Shown: in pieces, positions 52,038-59,587 of the stretch
How positions within the stretch are numbered: the stretch's first letter is position 1
Layout of the letters: every line of letters begins with the position of its first letter
NCBI GenBank assembly: GCA_964423505.1
Contig: CAYREX010000007.1
Coordinates: 60,828-124,827 of the forward strand
Source: CAYREX01 sp964423505
GTDB lineage: Bacteria > Fermentibacterota > Fermentibacteria > Fermentibacterales > JCC-6
Direction: 5' to 3'
DNA length: 64,000 nt
The notes under the pieces: model-generated
The model's database searches: none
What the model saw: only the letters and a program-made list of their open reading frames with translations
Told to the model about the DNA's origin: nothing
Position numbers and translations under genes: made by a program

Positions 52038-54170
52038 TCAGAGAGGCCCCGCGGATATCGCGTCACCGCTGCCGTCGTCGCCGTCCGTCCTCGAGAGCTG
52101 TTCTACGAGCTCCTCCGGTGAGTAGGGCTTGCGAAGGACCGTGGCCCCGATTATCCGCCGCTCGAGGTAGCCCGCGGAGCGGTCGGTTGATCCGGCGGTC
52201 AGCACCACGGCGCCGCCGCCCAGTCCCTCCGGGAGCCGAAGGGGGCTCCCCTCCTCTTTCCCGCCTCCCGGCAGCACCGAGGCGTCTATCACGAGGAAGT
52301 CCGCCCGGAGCTCCCTCGCCCGCTCCTCCATGGTCTGCCAGTCCGGCGCGGTCCGGACCTCCAGCCCCATGAGGGTCAGCGCGTCGGTCATACCCCGCAT
52401 CAACTCCGTTGAGGAGTCGCAGAGCAGAAGGCTCATCCCCGCGAGACCGGGATCCCCTCGGGCGGAATCGCCGCTCCCGGAATAGAGGCCCGCCTCGTCG
52501 GTCTCCATGAAGAGGTGCATCCTGGTGCCGTCCGGCTCCTCCGTGAAGACGGGTACCAGCCCCATCTCGGTGAGGACCCTGGCCGCGGCGGACACGTGGG
52601 AGCCGAAGTCCCTGGTGATACCCTCGCTGTCGGTCTCCGGGTCGGTAAGCGCTTCCTTCAGCCTCACGGGCACCCTGGAGCCGTCGGTGTAGGTCAGCTC
52701 GACCAGACGGGAGTGCTCGAGGCCGAGCGCGTGGGGGACGGTAGCGTGGCTTCCCGGCGAGGGTACGTCCCGGGTGGCGAGCCTCAGCCTGAGCTGCCCG
52801 CTCACCGTCTCCATCGAGTGGAAGACCAGGTGCTTGACCAGTCGGGTGAGAGCGTGCCTCTCGCACCTGACGGACGGCAGGCCGGGCGGTACGTCCAGCT
52901 CCATGCCGACCCGTTCGGGGAGAACCCCGGAAAGTGCGGAGACCGCCGCTGTGAGCTCGGCCCCGAGGTCGGTAAGGTCGCCGGAGCGGGCCTCCTCCGA
53001 CTCGAGGCGCACATCTTCCGGCCTTCTGCCCAATGCCCTGAGTATCTCCGAGAACCTCTCTGCATCACTCTCTCTCGTGGCAGTGTCTCGCAGGCCGCGT
53101 GCGGCGGTCTCCACGGCCAGGGCCACGCTCGTCTCGCCGACGGCTGCATGCCCGTCCCCGGCGCATACGGAGGGAACATCGCCTCCGGGAGACATGAGGC
53201 GCAGCCCGCAGGACCCATCGGTCAGACCACTCAGTATCGCCTGCACCCGGATTGACTCACCGTCGCCCCGCAGCACGTTCAGGCCGAGACGCCTCTCCTC
53301 CCCGGCCGCGGGCATGGCGTCCGGAAGCTCCCCCTCGATGAAGGACATATCTGACGGGGAGAGGCCTACGAGGTCCCCCCTGGGCACGTCGAGCAGCTCC
53401 ACCGCCGCCCTGCTGGCCTCCATTACGCAGCCGCTTTCGTCAAGAAGCAACAGGGCCGCGTCGCCCGGTGCATCCAGCAGCTCGGCCGGGAAGGCGGGTG
53501 AGCGGGAGGGCTCCGGCTTACCTCCCCCCGTCTTGGGTCTGCCTCCGGCGGGGGTCGTCCCGGTGAAGGTCCATTCCCGGTAGCGGCGATGAAGGCCGGA
53601 GAGGGAGATGATGAGGGAGGGTATGACGAGCAGCATCAGTACCGCCGCGGTCAGCAGTAGGTGGTCGTACCTGTACCTCTCGAGCATTCTCGGCACCGGG
53701 TCGGAGATGACGATCCGGTCCACGACGGACATCCCCTGTTCCGGCTCCCTGGGATAGACGAGGGAGACTGTCCTGGAGCCCGGGGAGCTGCCCATCTCGT
53801 ACTGTCCGAGCTCCAGTGCCGATACAGCCAGCGTATCGGCCGTCAGAGCGGCGGGCGGATCCCCCGGGGCAAACACGTACCTCTCGAAGCTGTCTATCCC
53901 CAGGAGCCGCTCCAGGGCGGAGGAGAGGCCGAGCCGTCTGCCTGCAGCGATCGGCTCGGTCTCCAGCGCTCCCGGCACGGACTCCAGGAGCTCCGGTATC
54001 CCTACCGCTATCTCCAGGATGCGCTCCTCCGACAGGACCATGGTCTGCTCGTTCATCCTGGAGAGCGTCCAGAGGAAACCTGCGAGCATCGCCACCACCG
54101 CCGCCACGCCGACGGCGAACGGGACGAGCAGCCGGAAGAGCTCCTTCACCGTTCCTCTGCTGAGAGGCAA
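52038..54170 (-). CDS. Degenerate hybrid sensor protein with receiver domain
   Basis: The 710-residue protein has two membrane helices (about residues 13-34 and 170-195) around a periplasmic sensor domain, then a PAS domain (about 230-320, DAALLLLDESGCVMEASRAA). The kinase region lacks a recognisable H-box histidine and the N-box asparagine; the ATP lid is not clear. The C-terminal receiver is complete: the LLCDSS acidic patch, phospho-Asp in FLVIDASVLPGG, VVLTAGS and LRKPYSPEEL. It may read a signal without being a kinase and may be phosphorylated by another kinase. Start TTG 54170 has AGGA 6 nt upstream. Confidence 0.75.
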   Translation of the reverse strand: MPLSRGTVKELFRLLVPFAVGVAAVVAMLAGFLWTLSRMNEQTMVLSEERILEIAVGIPELLESVPGALETEPIAAGRRLGLSSALERLLGIDSFERYVFAPGDPPAALTADTLAVSALELGQYEMGSSPGSRTVSLVYPREPEQGMSVVDRIVISDPVPRMLERYRYDHLLLTAAVLMLLVIPSLIISLSGLHRRYREWTFTGTTPAGGRPKTGGGKPEPSRSPAFPAELLDAPGDAALLLLDESGCVMEASRAAVELLDVPRGDLVGLSPSDMSFIEGELPDAMPAAGEERRLGLNVLRGDGESIRVQAILSGLTDGSCGLRLMSPGGDVPSVCAGDGHAAVGETSVALAVETAARGLRDTATRESDAERFSEILRALGRRPEDVRLESEEARSGDLTDLGAELTAAVSALSGVLPERVGMELDVPPGLPSVRCERHALTRLVKHLVFHSMETVSGQLRLRLATRDVPSPGSHATVPHALGLEHSRLVELTYTDGSRVPVRLKEALTDPETDSEGITRDFGSHVSAAARVLTEMGLVPVFTEEPDGTRMHLFMETDEAGLYSGSGDSARGDPGLAGMSLLLCDSSTELMRGMTDALTLMGLEVRTAPDWQTMEERARELRADFLVIDASVLPGGGKEEGSPLRLPEGLGGGAVVLTAGSTDRSAGYLERRIIGATVLRKPYSPEELVEQLSRTDGDDGSGDAISAGPL

Positions 54171-54320
54171 TCCGCTTCCTTTCGTTACCGGTCGTGACTA
54201 GATAGTCTCCTCCGGCAGGGCGGGCAAGTCAATGGTCATTCCACTGCGTCCGCCCGGCTCGCGTAAACCGCCTTGCCACGCCGTGCTATCGGTTTATGGC
54301 CGAAACCTTCAATATCCATA

Positions 54321-54349
54321 TTGACACAAAAGCAGGACGTTAGTAAATT
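54321..54349 (+). promoter_or_regulatory. Predicted promoter of the tyrosine recombinase gene
   Basis: TTGACA (54321-54326) and TAAATT (54344-54349) are separated by 17 bp; the start would be near 54356, about 70 bases before the gene. The region is AT-richer than the rest of the window. A hairpin GGTCCG-TCTAAT-CGGACC lies at about 54377-54394 in the leader. The rest of 54171-54320 shows no gene. Confidence 0.6.
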
Positions 54350-54426
54350 AGGATTGATGTAGTGGGTCAGCGGCATGGTCCGTCTAATCGGACCGGTAAA
54401 CACTGAGGATAGAAAGGGATATCTTC

Positions 54427-55284
54427 ATGTCGGACCTTATAGAGGAAACCAGAAAGAAGCTCAGGGAGGCAGGCAGGAGCCCGAAGACGGCCAACAGCTA
54501 CCTCTCGCATATCAGGAGGCTCGAGAGCGCCTTTGGCGACAAGTGCGCCGACCTGACGGAGGACGAGCTGAAGGAGTACCTCGAGAGCCTCGTCGACGAG
54601 GGCAAGTCACTCTCGTACATAAACCAGGCCCAGAGCTCCATAAGGTTCATGTACAAGCACGTCCTCGGCAGGGAGAACCCCCTTCCGGGACCCAGCCTCA
54701 TATCCCGCAAGATGCCCCTCCACGGCATCTTCACCAGAGACGAGATAGCGAGGATATTCGCCAACGTACACGAGCTGAAGTACAGGCTCTGCCTGATGCT
54801 CATCTACTCCTCCGGTCTCAGGGTGGGCGAGGCGACGCACCTCCTTCGCGACAGCATCGACTTCGACAGCATGGTCATCCATGTGAACGGGCCGGACGGC
54901 GAGCACATCAGGGACACGATCCTTGCCCGCTCCACCGGTGACATCCTCAGGTACTACATCGAGACCAGGACGGACGACTCGCCCTGGATGTTCCCTGGTA
55001 GGGGCAAGACCAGCTGCGTCTCCCCCAGGACCATCCAGAGGGCTTTCGCCGAGGCCCTGCTGGCGGTCGGCATAGACAAGAGGGCCACGCTCGGCTGGCT
55101 CAGGCACAGCTTCGCCGTCCACCTGCTGGAGGACGGCACGGACAGGAAGCTCGTCCAGAAGCTCCTGGGCATCTCCACGCCCTCGATGATAACCCCGTAC
55201 ATGAAGCTCGCCGAGAAGAGGGATCCCCTCCGGGTCCTCAGCCCGGCGGACAGGTTCCTCGGGAAGTCCATCTTCAACAACTGA
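54427..55284 (+). CDS. Atypical tyrosine recombinase
   Basis: This 285-residue protein has the N-terminal core-binding domain (TANSYLSHIRRLESAF, about residues 18-80) and C-terminal catalytic fold of XerC/D and phage-type integrases. Box I SSGLRVGEATHL keeps Arg132. The usual Lys position (beta 2-3, GKG in XerD) reads GPDG. The HxLR motif reads GWLRHSF, so His is Gly223 while Arg226 is kept. The H/W position (LGH) reads LGIS, so it is Ile249. Tyr258 in TPYMKLAE is kept. Three of six catalytic residues are changed. It has its own promoter and lies 62 bp upstream of the second palindromic element. Confidence 0.85.
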   Translation: MSDLIEETRKKLREAGRSPKTANSYLSHIRRLESAFGDKCADLTEDELKEYLESLVDEGKSLSYINQAQSSIRFMYKHVLGRENPLPGPSLISRKMPLHGIFTRDEIARIFANVHELKYRLCLMLIYSSGLRVGEATHLLRDSIDFDSMVIHVNGPDGEHIRDTILARSTGDILRYYIETRTDDSPWMFPGRGKTSCVSPRTIQRAFAEALLAVGIDKRATLGWLRHSFAVHLLEDGTDRKLVQKLLGISTPSMITPYMKLAEKRDPLRVLSPADRFLGKSIFNN

Positions 55285-55312
55285 CGGGCACTCCCGTACC
55301 GCAGACGCAGAT

Positions 55313-55339
55313 GAGGGCGGCGGAACCCCCGCCGCCCTC
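55313..55339 (+). terminator. Hairpin after the recombinase gene
   Basis: GAGGGCGGCGG (55313-55323) pairs perfectly with 55329-55339 around a 5-nt loop, 28 bp after the recombinase stop. No T run follows. Confidence 0.65.
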
Positions 55340-55346
55340 TCTCGTC

Positions 55347-55556
55347 GGGGTCGGGCCAAGATAGCTAAGATTGCATTCCAAAATGTAGTGAATTTGATTT
55401 ATTAATTGTTATCATCTATCGAGCTGGAAGCTCGAGCAGGCAGCACCGGCATCCTGCTTAAGCGAAGGCGTCGCTGAGATGCATCCACGTCGTATTTTTA
55501 TCAACAAATAGATAACACTCGACCGCATGCAATCTTAGTTATCTTGGCCCGACCCC
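55347..55556. repeat. Palindromic element, copy 2 (30-bp near-perfect inverted repeats)
   Basis: Arms 55347-55376 and 55527-55556 are inverted copies with a single G/A mismatch, which would be a G-U pair in RNA. The outer 24 bp equal those of copy 1 at 19034-19238, but the inner arm (TTGCAT) differs from copy 1 (AAGC) and is still matched by its own partner. Inside, GTTATC/GATAAC and other pieces extend the symmetry, so the whole 210 bp could form a long hairpin. It lies between the convergent recombinase and hydrogenase genes. No coding content is seen. With the hairpins on either side it fills the geneless stretch 55285-55647. Confidence 0.85.
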
Positions 55557-55585
55557 GGGGGCGACCCCGGGGGGCGACCCGGGGG

Positions 55586-55612
55586 CGCGCCCCGGGGGTT
55601 GCCCGGGGCGCG
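55586..55612 (-). terminator. GC-rich hairpin after the hydrogenase operon
   Basis: A perfect 11-bp stem (CGCGCCCCGGG with its complement) and 5-nt loop lie 36 bp beyond the last hydrogenase gene, next to GC-rich repeats of about 12 bp that adjoin element copy 2. It probably ends the operon transcript, without a T run. Confidence 0.6.
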
Positions 55613-55647
55613 TGGGTACGGGCCGGGTCTGGAGGCCCGGAGGGCGG

Positions 55648-57423
55648 TCAGTCCCTCGGCGTGTAGCCGGTGTGGAGCAGCTCGTGGGACCTGTGTCCGA
55701 GCGGCTCGCCGAGGAACTCCGCGTAGAGCAGCTGTATCTCCGGGTTCGCGTGCGATTTCCTGTACGGCAGCGCCTCGTCCTCCCGGTAGATGGCTTCGGC
55801 CCTTGCCTGCCTCGTCTCCGGACTCGTGGGGATGGGCTGGCCGCCTCCGCCCAGGCATCCGCCCGGGCAGGCCATTATCTCGATGAAGTGGTAGTCCGCC
55901 TCGCCGGCCCTGACCTTTGCCATCAGCCTGTCGGCGTTGGCAAGGCCGTGGGCCACGGCCACCTTGAGGGTGACCCCGGCCAGGAACTCGAACCCCTTCT
56001 CCATCCTGTCCGGCATCGTGACCGCGGCCTCCCTTATGCCCTGCATCCCCCTGACCGGGGTGATGTTCAGGTCCTCGAAGGGTATCTCGTGGCCGGTGGC
56101 CACCTCGTATGCAGTCCGGAGGGCAGCCTCCATGACACCGCCGGTCGCTCCGAAGATGACCGCGGCGCCGCTGGAGTCTCCCATCCAGCGGTCGTAGCGC
56201 TCGTCCCTTATCCTCTCGAAGTCGATGCCGGCCTCCTGTATCATGCTGGCCAGCTCGCGGGTGGTGAGGACGTAGTCCACGTCCTGGTAGCCGCTGGCCC
56301 GCATCTCGGGGCGCTCCTTCTCGAACTTCTTGGCGGTGCAGGGCATTATCGAGACGCTGACCATCTTCGAGGGGTCCACCCCCTCCTTCTCCGCCAGGTA
56401 TGTCTTCGTGAGCGCTCCGAACATCTGCTGCGGGCTCTTGCAGGTGGAGACGTTGGGCAGCAGGTCCGGGTACTTGTGCTCGACGAACTTTATCCATCCG
56501 GGCGAGCAGCTGGTGGTCATGGGCATTGCCGCGTCCGTGTCGCCCTCGACCAGCGCCCGACGGAGCCTGGAGAGCAGCTCGTGCCCCTCCTCGATGATGG
56601 TCAGGTCGGCGGTGAAGTCGGTGTCGAGGACCCTGTCGAACCCGAGCCGCCTGATTGCGGCGACCATCTTTCCGGTGCTCCGGTCGATGGGATGGCCGAG
56701 CGCCTCCGCTATGCCGACCCTTACGGCGGGTGCCGTCTGGACCACGACGAACGTCGAAGGGTCCTCGATGGCCTCCCAGACCTGCCTCACCTCGCTGGTC
56801 TCGAAGAGCGCACCGGTGGGGCAGCGGTTTATGCACTGGCCGCACTGGGTACAGGGCACGTCGGTGAGGCCGCGGTCCAGGAAGCTGGCTATCCTTATCC
56901 CGGAGGAGCGGTCGACCGGCTTGATGACCGCGACGCTCTGCAGCTCCTCGCAGGTCCTCACGCAGCGGGTGCACATGATGCACCTGCTGTTGTCCCTCAT
57001 GACGCCCGGGCTGAACTCCTCGAAGGAGTCCGGCTTGGGAGAGGTCTGGTACTCGTTGGAGGTTATGTTGTGCTTCTCGGCCAGCTCCTGCAGCTCGCAG
57101 TTCTTGTTCCGCTCGCATTCCGGACAGTTCACGTTGTGGCTGGCCAGAAGGAGCTTGAGCACCGTCCTCCTGGCCTTGCGGACCTTCTCGCTGTGGGTGT
57201 GTATCACCATGTTGGGCACCACCGGCGTGACGCATGCGATGGCGAGGTTCCTCCATCCCTCGACCTCGACCAGGCACATCCTGCAGTTGCCCGCGAGGGA
57301 GAGGTCGGGGTGGTAGCAGAGGGTGGGTATCTCGACCCCCGCCGTCTCGCAGGCCTCGAGTATCGTGACGCCCTCGCGCACGCTTGTGGTGACGCCGTTT
57401 ATCGTTACCGAGATGTTGGGCAT
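55648..57423 (-). CDS. hydA: [FeFe] hydrogenase catalytic subunit (HydA/HndD type)
   Basis: This 591-residue subunit makes or uses H2 at an H-cluster. Cluster ligands are visible in order: [2Fe-2S] Cys36, 47, 50, 64; the His-Cys3 site His96, Cys100, 103, 109; two [4Fe-4S] sets, Cys148, 151, 154, 158 and Cys191, 194, 197, 201. The H-cluster motifs are TSCSPGW (304-310), MPCTAKKFE (360-368) and ACPGGCLGGGGQP (518-530). A C-terminal small-subunit-like domain ends near HTGYTPRD. With the two flanking subunits it fits the NAD(P)-linked, possibly electron-bifurcating, hydrogenases. Start ATG 57423 overlaps the next gene's stop by one base. Confidence 0.97.
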   Translation of the reverse strand: MPNISVTINGVTTSVREGVTILEACETAGVEIPTLCYHPDLSLAGNCRMCLVEVEGWRNLAIACVTPVVPNMVIHTHSEKVRKARRTVLKLLLASHNVNCPECERNKNCELQELAEKHNITSNEYQTSPKPDSFEEFSPGVMRDNSRCIMCTRCVRTCEELQSVAVIKPVDRSSGIRIASFLDRGLTDVPCTQCGQCINRCPTGALFETSEVRQVWEAIEDPSTFVVVQTAPAVRVGIAEALGHPIDRSTGKMVAAIRRLGFDRVLDTDFTADLTIIEEGHELLSRLRRALVEGDTDAAMPMTTSCSPGWIKFVEHKYPDLLPNVSTCKSPQQMFGALTKTYLAEKEGVDPSKMVSVSIMPCTAKKFEKERPEMRASGYQDVDYVLTTRELASMIQEAGIDFERIRDERYDRWMGDSSGAAVIFGATGGVMEAALRTAYEVATGHEIPFEDLNITPVRGMQGIREAAVTMPDRMEKGFEFLAGVTLKVAVAHGLANADRLMAKVRAGEADYHFIEIMACPGGCLGGGGQPIPTSPETRQARAEAIYREDEALPYRKSHANPEIQLLYAEFLGEPLGHRSHELLHTGYTPRD

Positions 57424-58607
57424 CAGGCGCCCTCCCTTCCGCGTACCCCTCCCGGGGTACCTGCGAAGGAGGTCATTATGTCCACGAAACAGTTGGAGGA
57501 GGTCTGTCCGAGGCCGCACTTGCTGCCCAGGCTCATCACCTCCGCCAGCTGGAAGAAGGAAGCCAGGTCGGCATCGGAGAGCTCCCCGGCCCTGTAGGCC
57601 CTGACGGCGTCCAGGAGCCTCGGGTTGCCCTCCCTGCACGGCGTGCACTGGCCACAGGACTCGTGGACGAAGAACTCCAGGAAGCTCTCCAGAACGTCCA
57701 GCATGTCCCTCTCGGGGCCGAAGACGATTATCGACCCGCCGGGGGGCAGGTCATCGTAGGAGAGACGCCGGTCCAGCGCGTCCGGGCCGACCGTCCTTCC
57801 ACTGGCCCCGCCGACCTGGACGGCGACTATCCCGCCTGCCCCCGACGCATCCAGGACCTCGCGGAGGGTGCAGCCCATGGGCAGCTCGTAGACCCCGGGG
57901 GAGTCGACGTCTCCGGAGACGCTGAACAGCTTGGTGCCGGAGCATCCCTCCGTCCCCATGGAGGCGAACCAGTCGGCGCCGCCGGTCACTATGTGCGGTA
58001 CGCAGCAGAACGTCTCGACGTTGTTCACCACGGTGGGCATACCGAGGTAGCCGGAGTTCACCGGGTATGGCGGCTTGTTCCTCGGCACTCCCCTGCCGCC
58101 CTCGAGGCTCTCGATGAGCGCGGTCTCCTCGCCGCAGACGTAGGCGCCCGCGCCGGTCCTGACCTCCACGTCGAAGTCGAGGCCGCCCCCGAGGATGTTG
58201 CTCCCGAGCAGGCCCTTCTCGCGCATCGACCTGGCGGCGTCCTCGATCACCGTTCTCAGGTAGGGGTACTCGGTCCGGAGGTAGATGATGCCGGTAGAGG
58301 CGCCTATGGCGTAGCCCGCAATGGCCATGCCCTCGAGGAGCAGGGCGGTCCTCTCCGTGAGCAGGACCCTGTCCTTGAAGGTCCCCGGCTCACCCTCGTC
58401 GGCGTTGCATATGACCACCTTGTCCGGTCCGCTGGCGGCACCGGCGAGGTTCCACTTGATGCCCACGGGGAAGCCGGCCCCGCCCCGTCCACGGATGCCG
58501 GACTCCCTGACCTCGAACACCACGTCGGCGTGCGACATGCCGAGGGCCTTCCGGAGGGCGCTACCTACCTCTGGCTGTCGGTCTGCGAGCAGCATGCGCT
58601 TCTCCAT
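57423..58607 (-). CDS. hydB: Hydrogenase NuoF-like diaphorase subunit (HydB/HndC type)
   Basis: This 394-residue subunit would carry FMN, one [4Fe-4S] cluster and the NAD(P)-binding site. Conserved parts are GRGGAGFPVGIKW near residue 40, ICNADEGEPGTFKDR near residue 67 (FMN), GAGAYVCGEETALIESLEG, and the cluster ligands in ESCGQCTPCREG with a distal Cys in KCGLGQ. It lacks the N-terminal ferredoxin-like and C-terminal 2x[4Fe-4S] extensions present in longer HydB proteins. It connects the pyridine nucleotide to HydA. Confidence 0.95.
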   Translation of the reverse strand: MEKRMLLADRQPEVGSALRKALGMSHADVVFEVRESGIRGRGGAGFPVGIKWNLAGAASGPDKVVICNADEGEPGTFKDRVLLTERTALLLEGMAIAGYAIGASTGIIYLRTEYPYLRTVIEDAARSMREKGLLGSNILGGGLDFDVEVRTGAGAYVCGEETALIESLEGGRGVPRNKPPYPVNSGYLGMPTVVNNVETFCCVPHIVTGGADWFASMGTEGCSGTKLFSVSGDVDSPGVYELPMGCTLREVLDASGAGGIVAVQVGGASGRTVGPDALDRRLSYDDLPPGGSIIVFGPERDMLDVLESFLEFFVHESCGQCTPCREGNPRLLDAVRAYRAGELSDADLASFFQLAEVMSLGSKCGLGQTSSNCFVDIMTSFAGTPGGVRGREGA

Positions 58608-58616
58608 CCTAGCCCC

Positions 58617-59078
58617 CTAGTCCAGACCCGCCACGATCCGGCGGGCCTCCTCGGGCGTGAGCCCGGTGTGCGGGTCATCGTCGACCAGCATCGCAGGCGC
58701 CTGGTCGCACAGGCCGATGCAGCTGGTGGTCTCCAGCGTCACCCGGCCGTCGGGAGTGGTCTCCCCCGGCTCTATGCCCAGCTCTGCTCCGATGCCCTCG
58801 AGTATGTCCCTACCCCCCTGCATCCTGCAGGAGACGGTAGTGCACACCCGGACGATGTGCCTTCCCCTGGGTCTGGTATCGAGGAAGGAGTAGAACGATG
58901 CCACGCTGTATATCTCCGTGTTGCTGACGCCGACGGCCGCCGCCAGCTCCCTCATTGCCTCCTCGGGCACGTGGCCCAGCTCCCGGTTCACGTCGGAGAG
59001 GACCTGGACGACGCACTCGCGGCCGGTCCCGTGCCTCTCCAGCGAGGTCCGTACGGTCTCGACTGCCGACGCGGCCAC
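58617..59078 (-). CDS. hydC: Hydrogenase NuoE-like [2Fe-2S] subunit (HydC/HndA type)
   Basis: This 153-residue thioredoxin-fold protein is the third subunit of trimeric [FeFe] hydrogenases. The [2Fe-2S] ligands are Cys79 and Cys84 (VCTTVSC) and Cys120 and Cys124 (SCIGLC). The N-terminal helical part (HVPEEAMRELAAAVG) matches NuoE. The gene starts at 59078, overlapping the response-regulator stop, and precedes the NuoF-like subunit by 9 bp, so all four genes are probably one operon. Confidence 0.95.
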   Translation of the reverse strand: MAASAVETVRTSLERHGTGRECVVQVLSDVNRELGHVPEEAMRELAAAVGVSNTEIYSVASFYSFLDTRPRGRHIVRVCTTVSCRMQGGRDILEGIGAELGIEPGETTPDGRVTLETTSCIGLCDQAPAMLVDDDPHTGLTPEEARRIVAGLD

Positions 59079-59476
59079 TACTCTCCCCCCTTCTTCATGA
59101 CCTCCCGGACCCTGTTCACCAGGATCGAGGGGGGAACCGGCTTCTCGAGGAAGACGTCCACCGGGAAGAAGTCCGGGTTCTCCTCGGGATTGAACTCGTA
59201 GCCGGTCACCTTGCCCACGGATGTGAGCATGATGATAGGCACGTCGCTGTGCAGCCTGGAACGGATCCGGCGGGCCACTGCGAACCCCTCGTCGGTATGC
59301 TCCATCATCACGTCGAGGATGACCACATCCGGGTTCTCCTCCTTCACCATTCTCAGACCTTCCTCACCGCTGGACGCGGCCAGGACCTCGAAACCGCTGG
59401 CCTCCAGCACTATGCTGTTGGCCTCGACGAAGTCCGGATCGTCATCCACCAGGAGGACCCTGACCTTATCTGTCAT
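59078..59476 (-). CDS. Single-domain response regulator leading the hydrogenase operon
   Basis: This CheY-like protein of about 132 residues is a receiver domain only. Acidic residues in LLVDDDPDF, the phospho-acceptor in VVILDVMME, Thr in IIMLTSVGK and Lys in FLEKPVPP are all present. No output domain or cognate histidine kinase is adjacent. It is the first gene in the hydrogenase operon and may act by protein contact. The start is not certain: ATG 59476 is used; GTG 59479 or 59485 are also possible. Confidence 0.9.
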   Translation of the reverse strand: MTDKVRVLLVDDDPDFVEANSIVLEASGFEVLAASSGEEGLRMVKEENPDVVILDVMMEHTDEGFAVARRIRSRLHSDVPIIMLTSVGKVTGYEFNPEENPDFFPVDVFLEKPVPPSILVNRVREVMKKGGE

Positions 59477-59540
59477 CACGCTCACTTCCCTTCGAATGGG
59501 ATCCCTCTACGCGGCGGAGGACCGCTCATTGGAGAGTGCT

Positions 59541-59570
59541 AATATACGCCTACCGGCCTGGCCTCTCCAA
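59541..59570 (-). promoter_or_regulatory. Predicted promoter of the hydrogenase operon
   Basis: On the minus strand, TTGGAG (59570-59565) and TATATT (59546-59541) are 18 bp apart, about 60 bases before the first gene. The -10 is good and the -35 weak, which could mean activator dependence. A half CIRCE-like GAGTGCTAA overlaps the -10 but its partner is missing. Confidence 0.45.
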
Positions 59571-59587
59571 AAGGACCGGTCGGGCCC

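Noticed and set aside
55347..55556. Reading the palindromic element as a classical integron attC site
   Set aside because: The outer RYYYAAC and GTTRRRY core sites are not present in the arms.
59534..59542. GAGTGCTAA, half of a CIRCE (HrcA) operator near the hydrogenase promoter
   Set aside because: The matching TTAGCACTC 9 bp away is missing, so it is probably chance.
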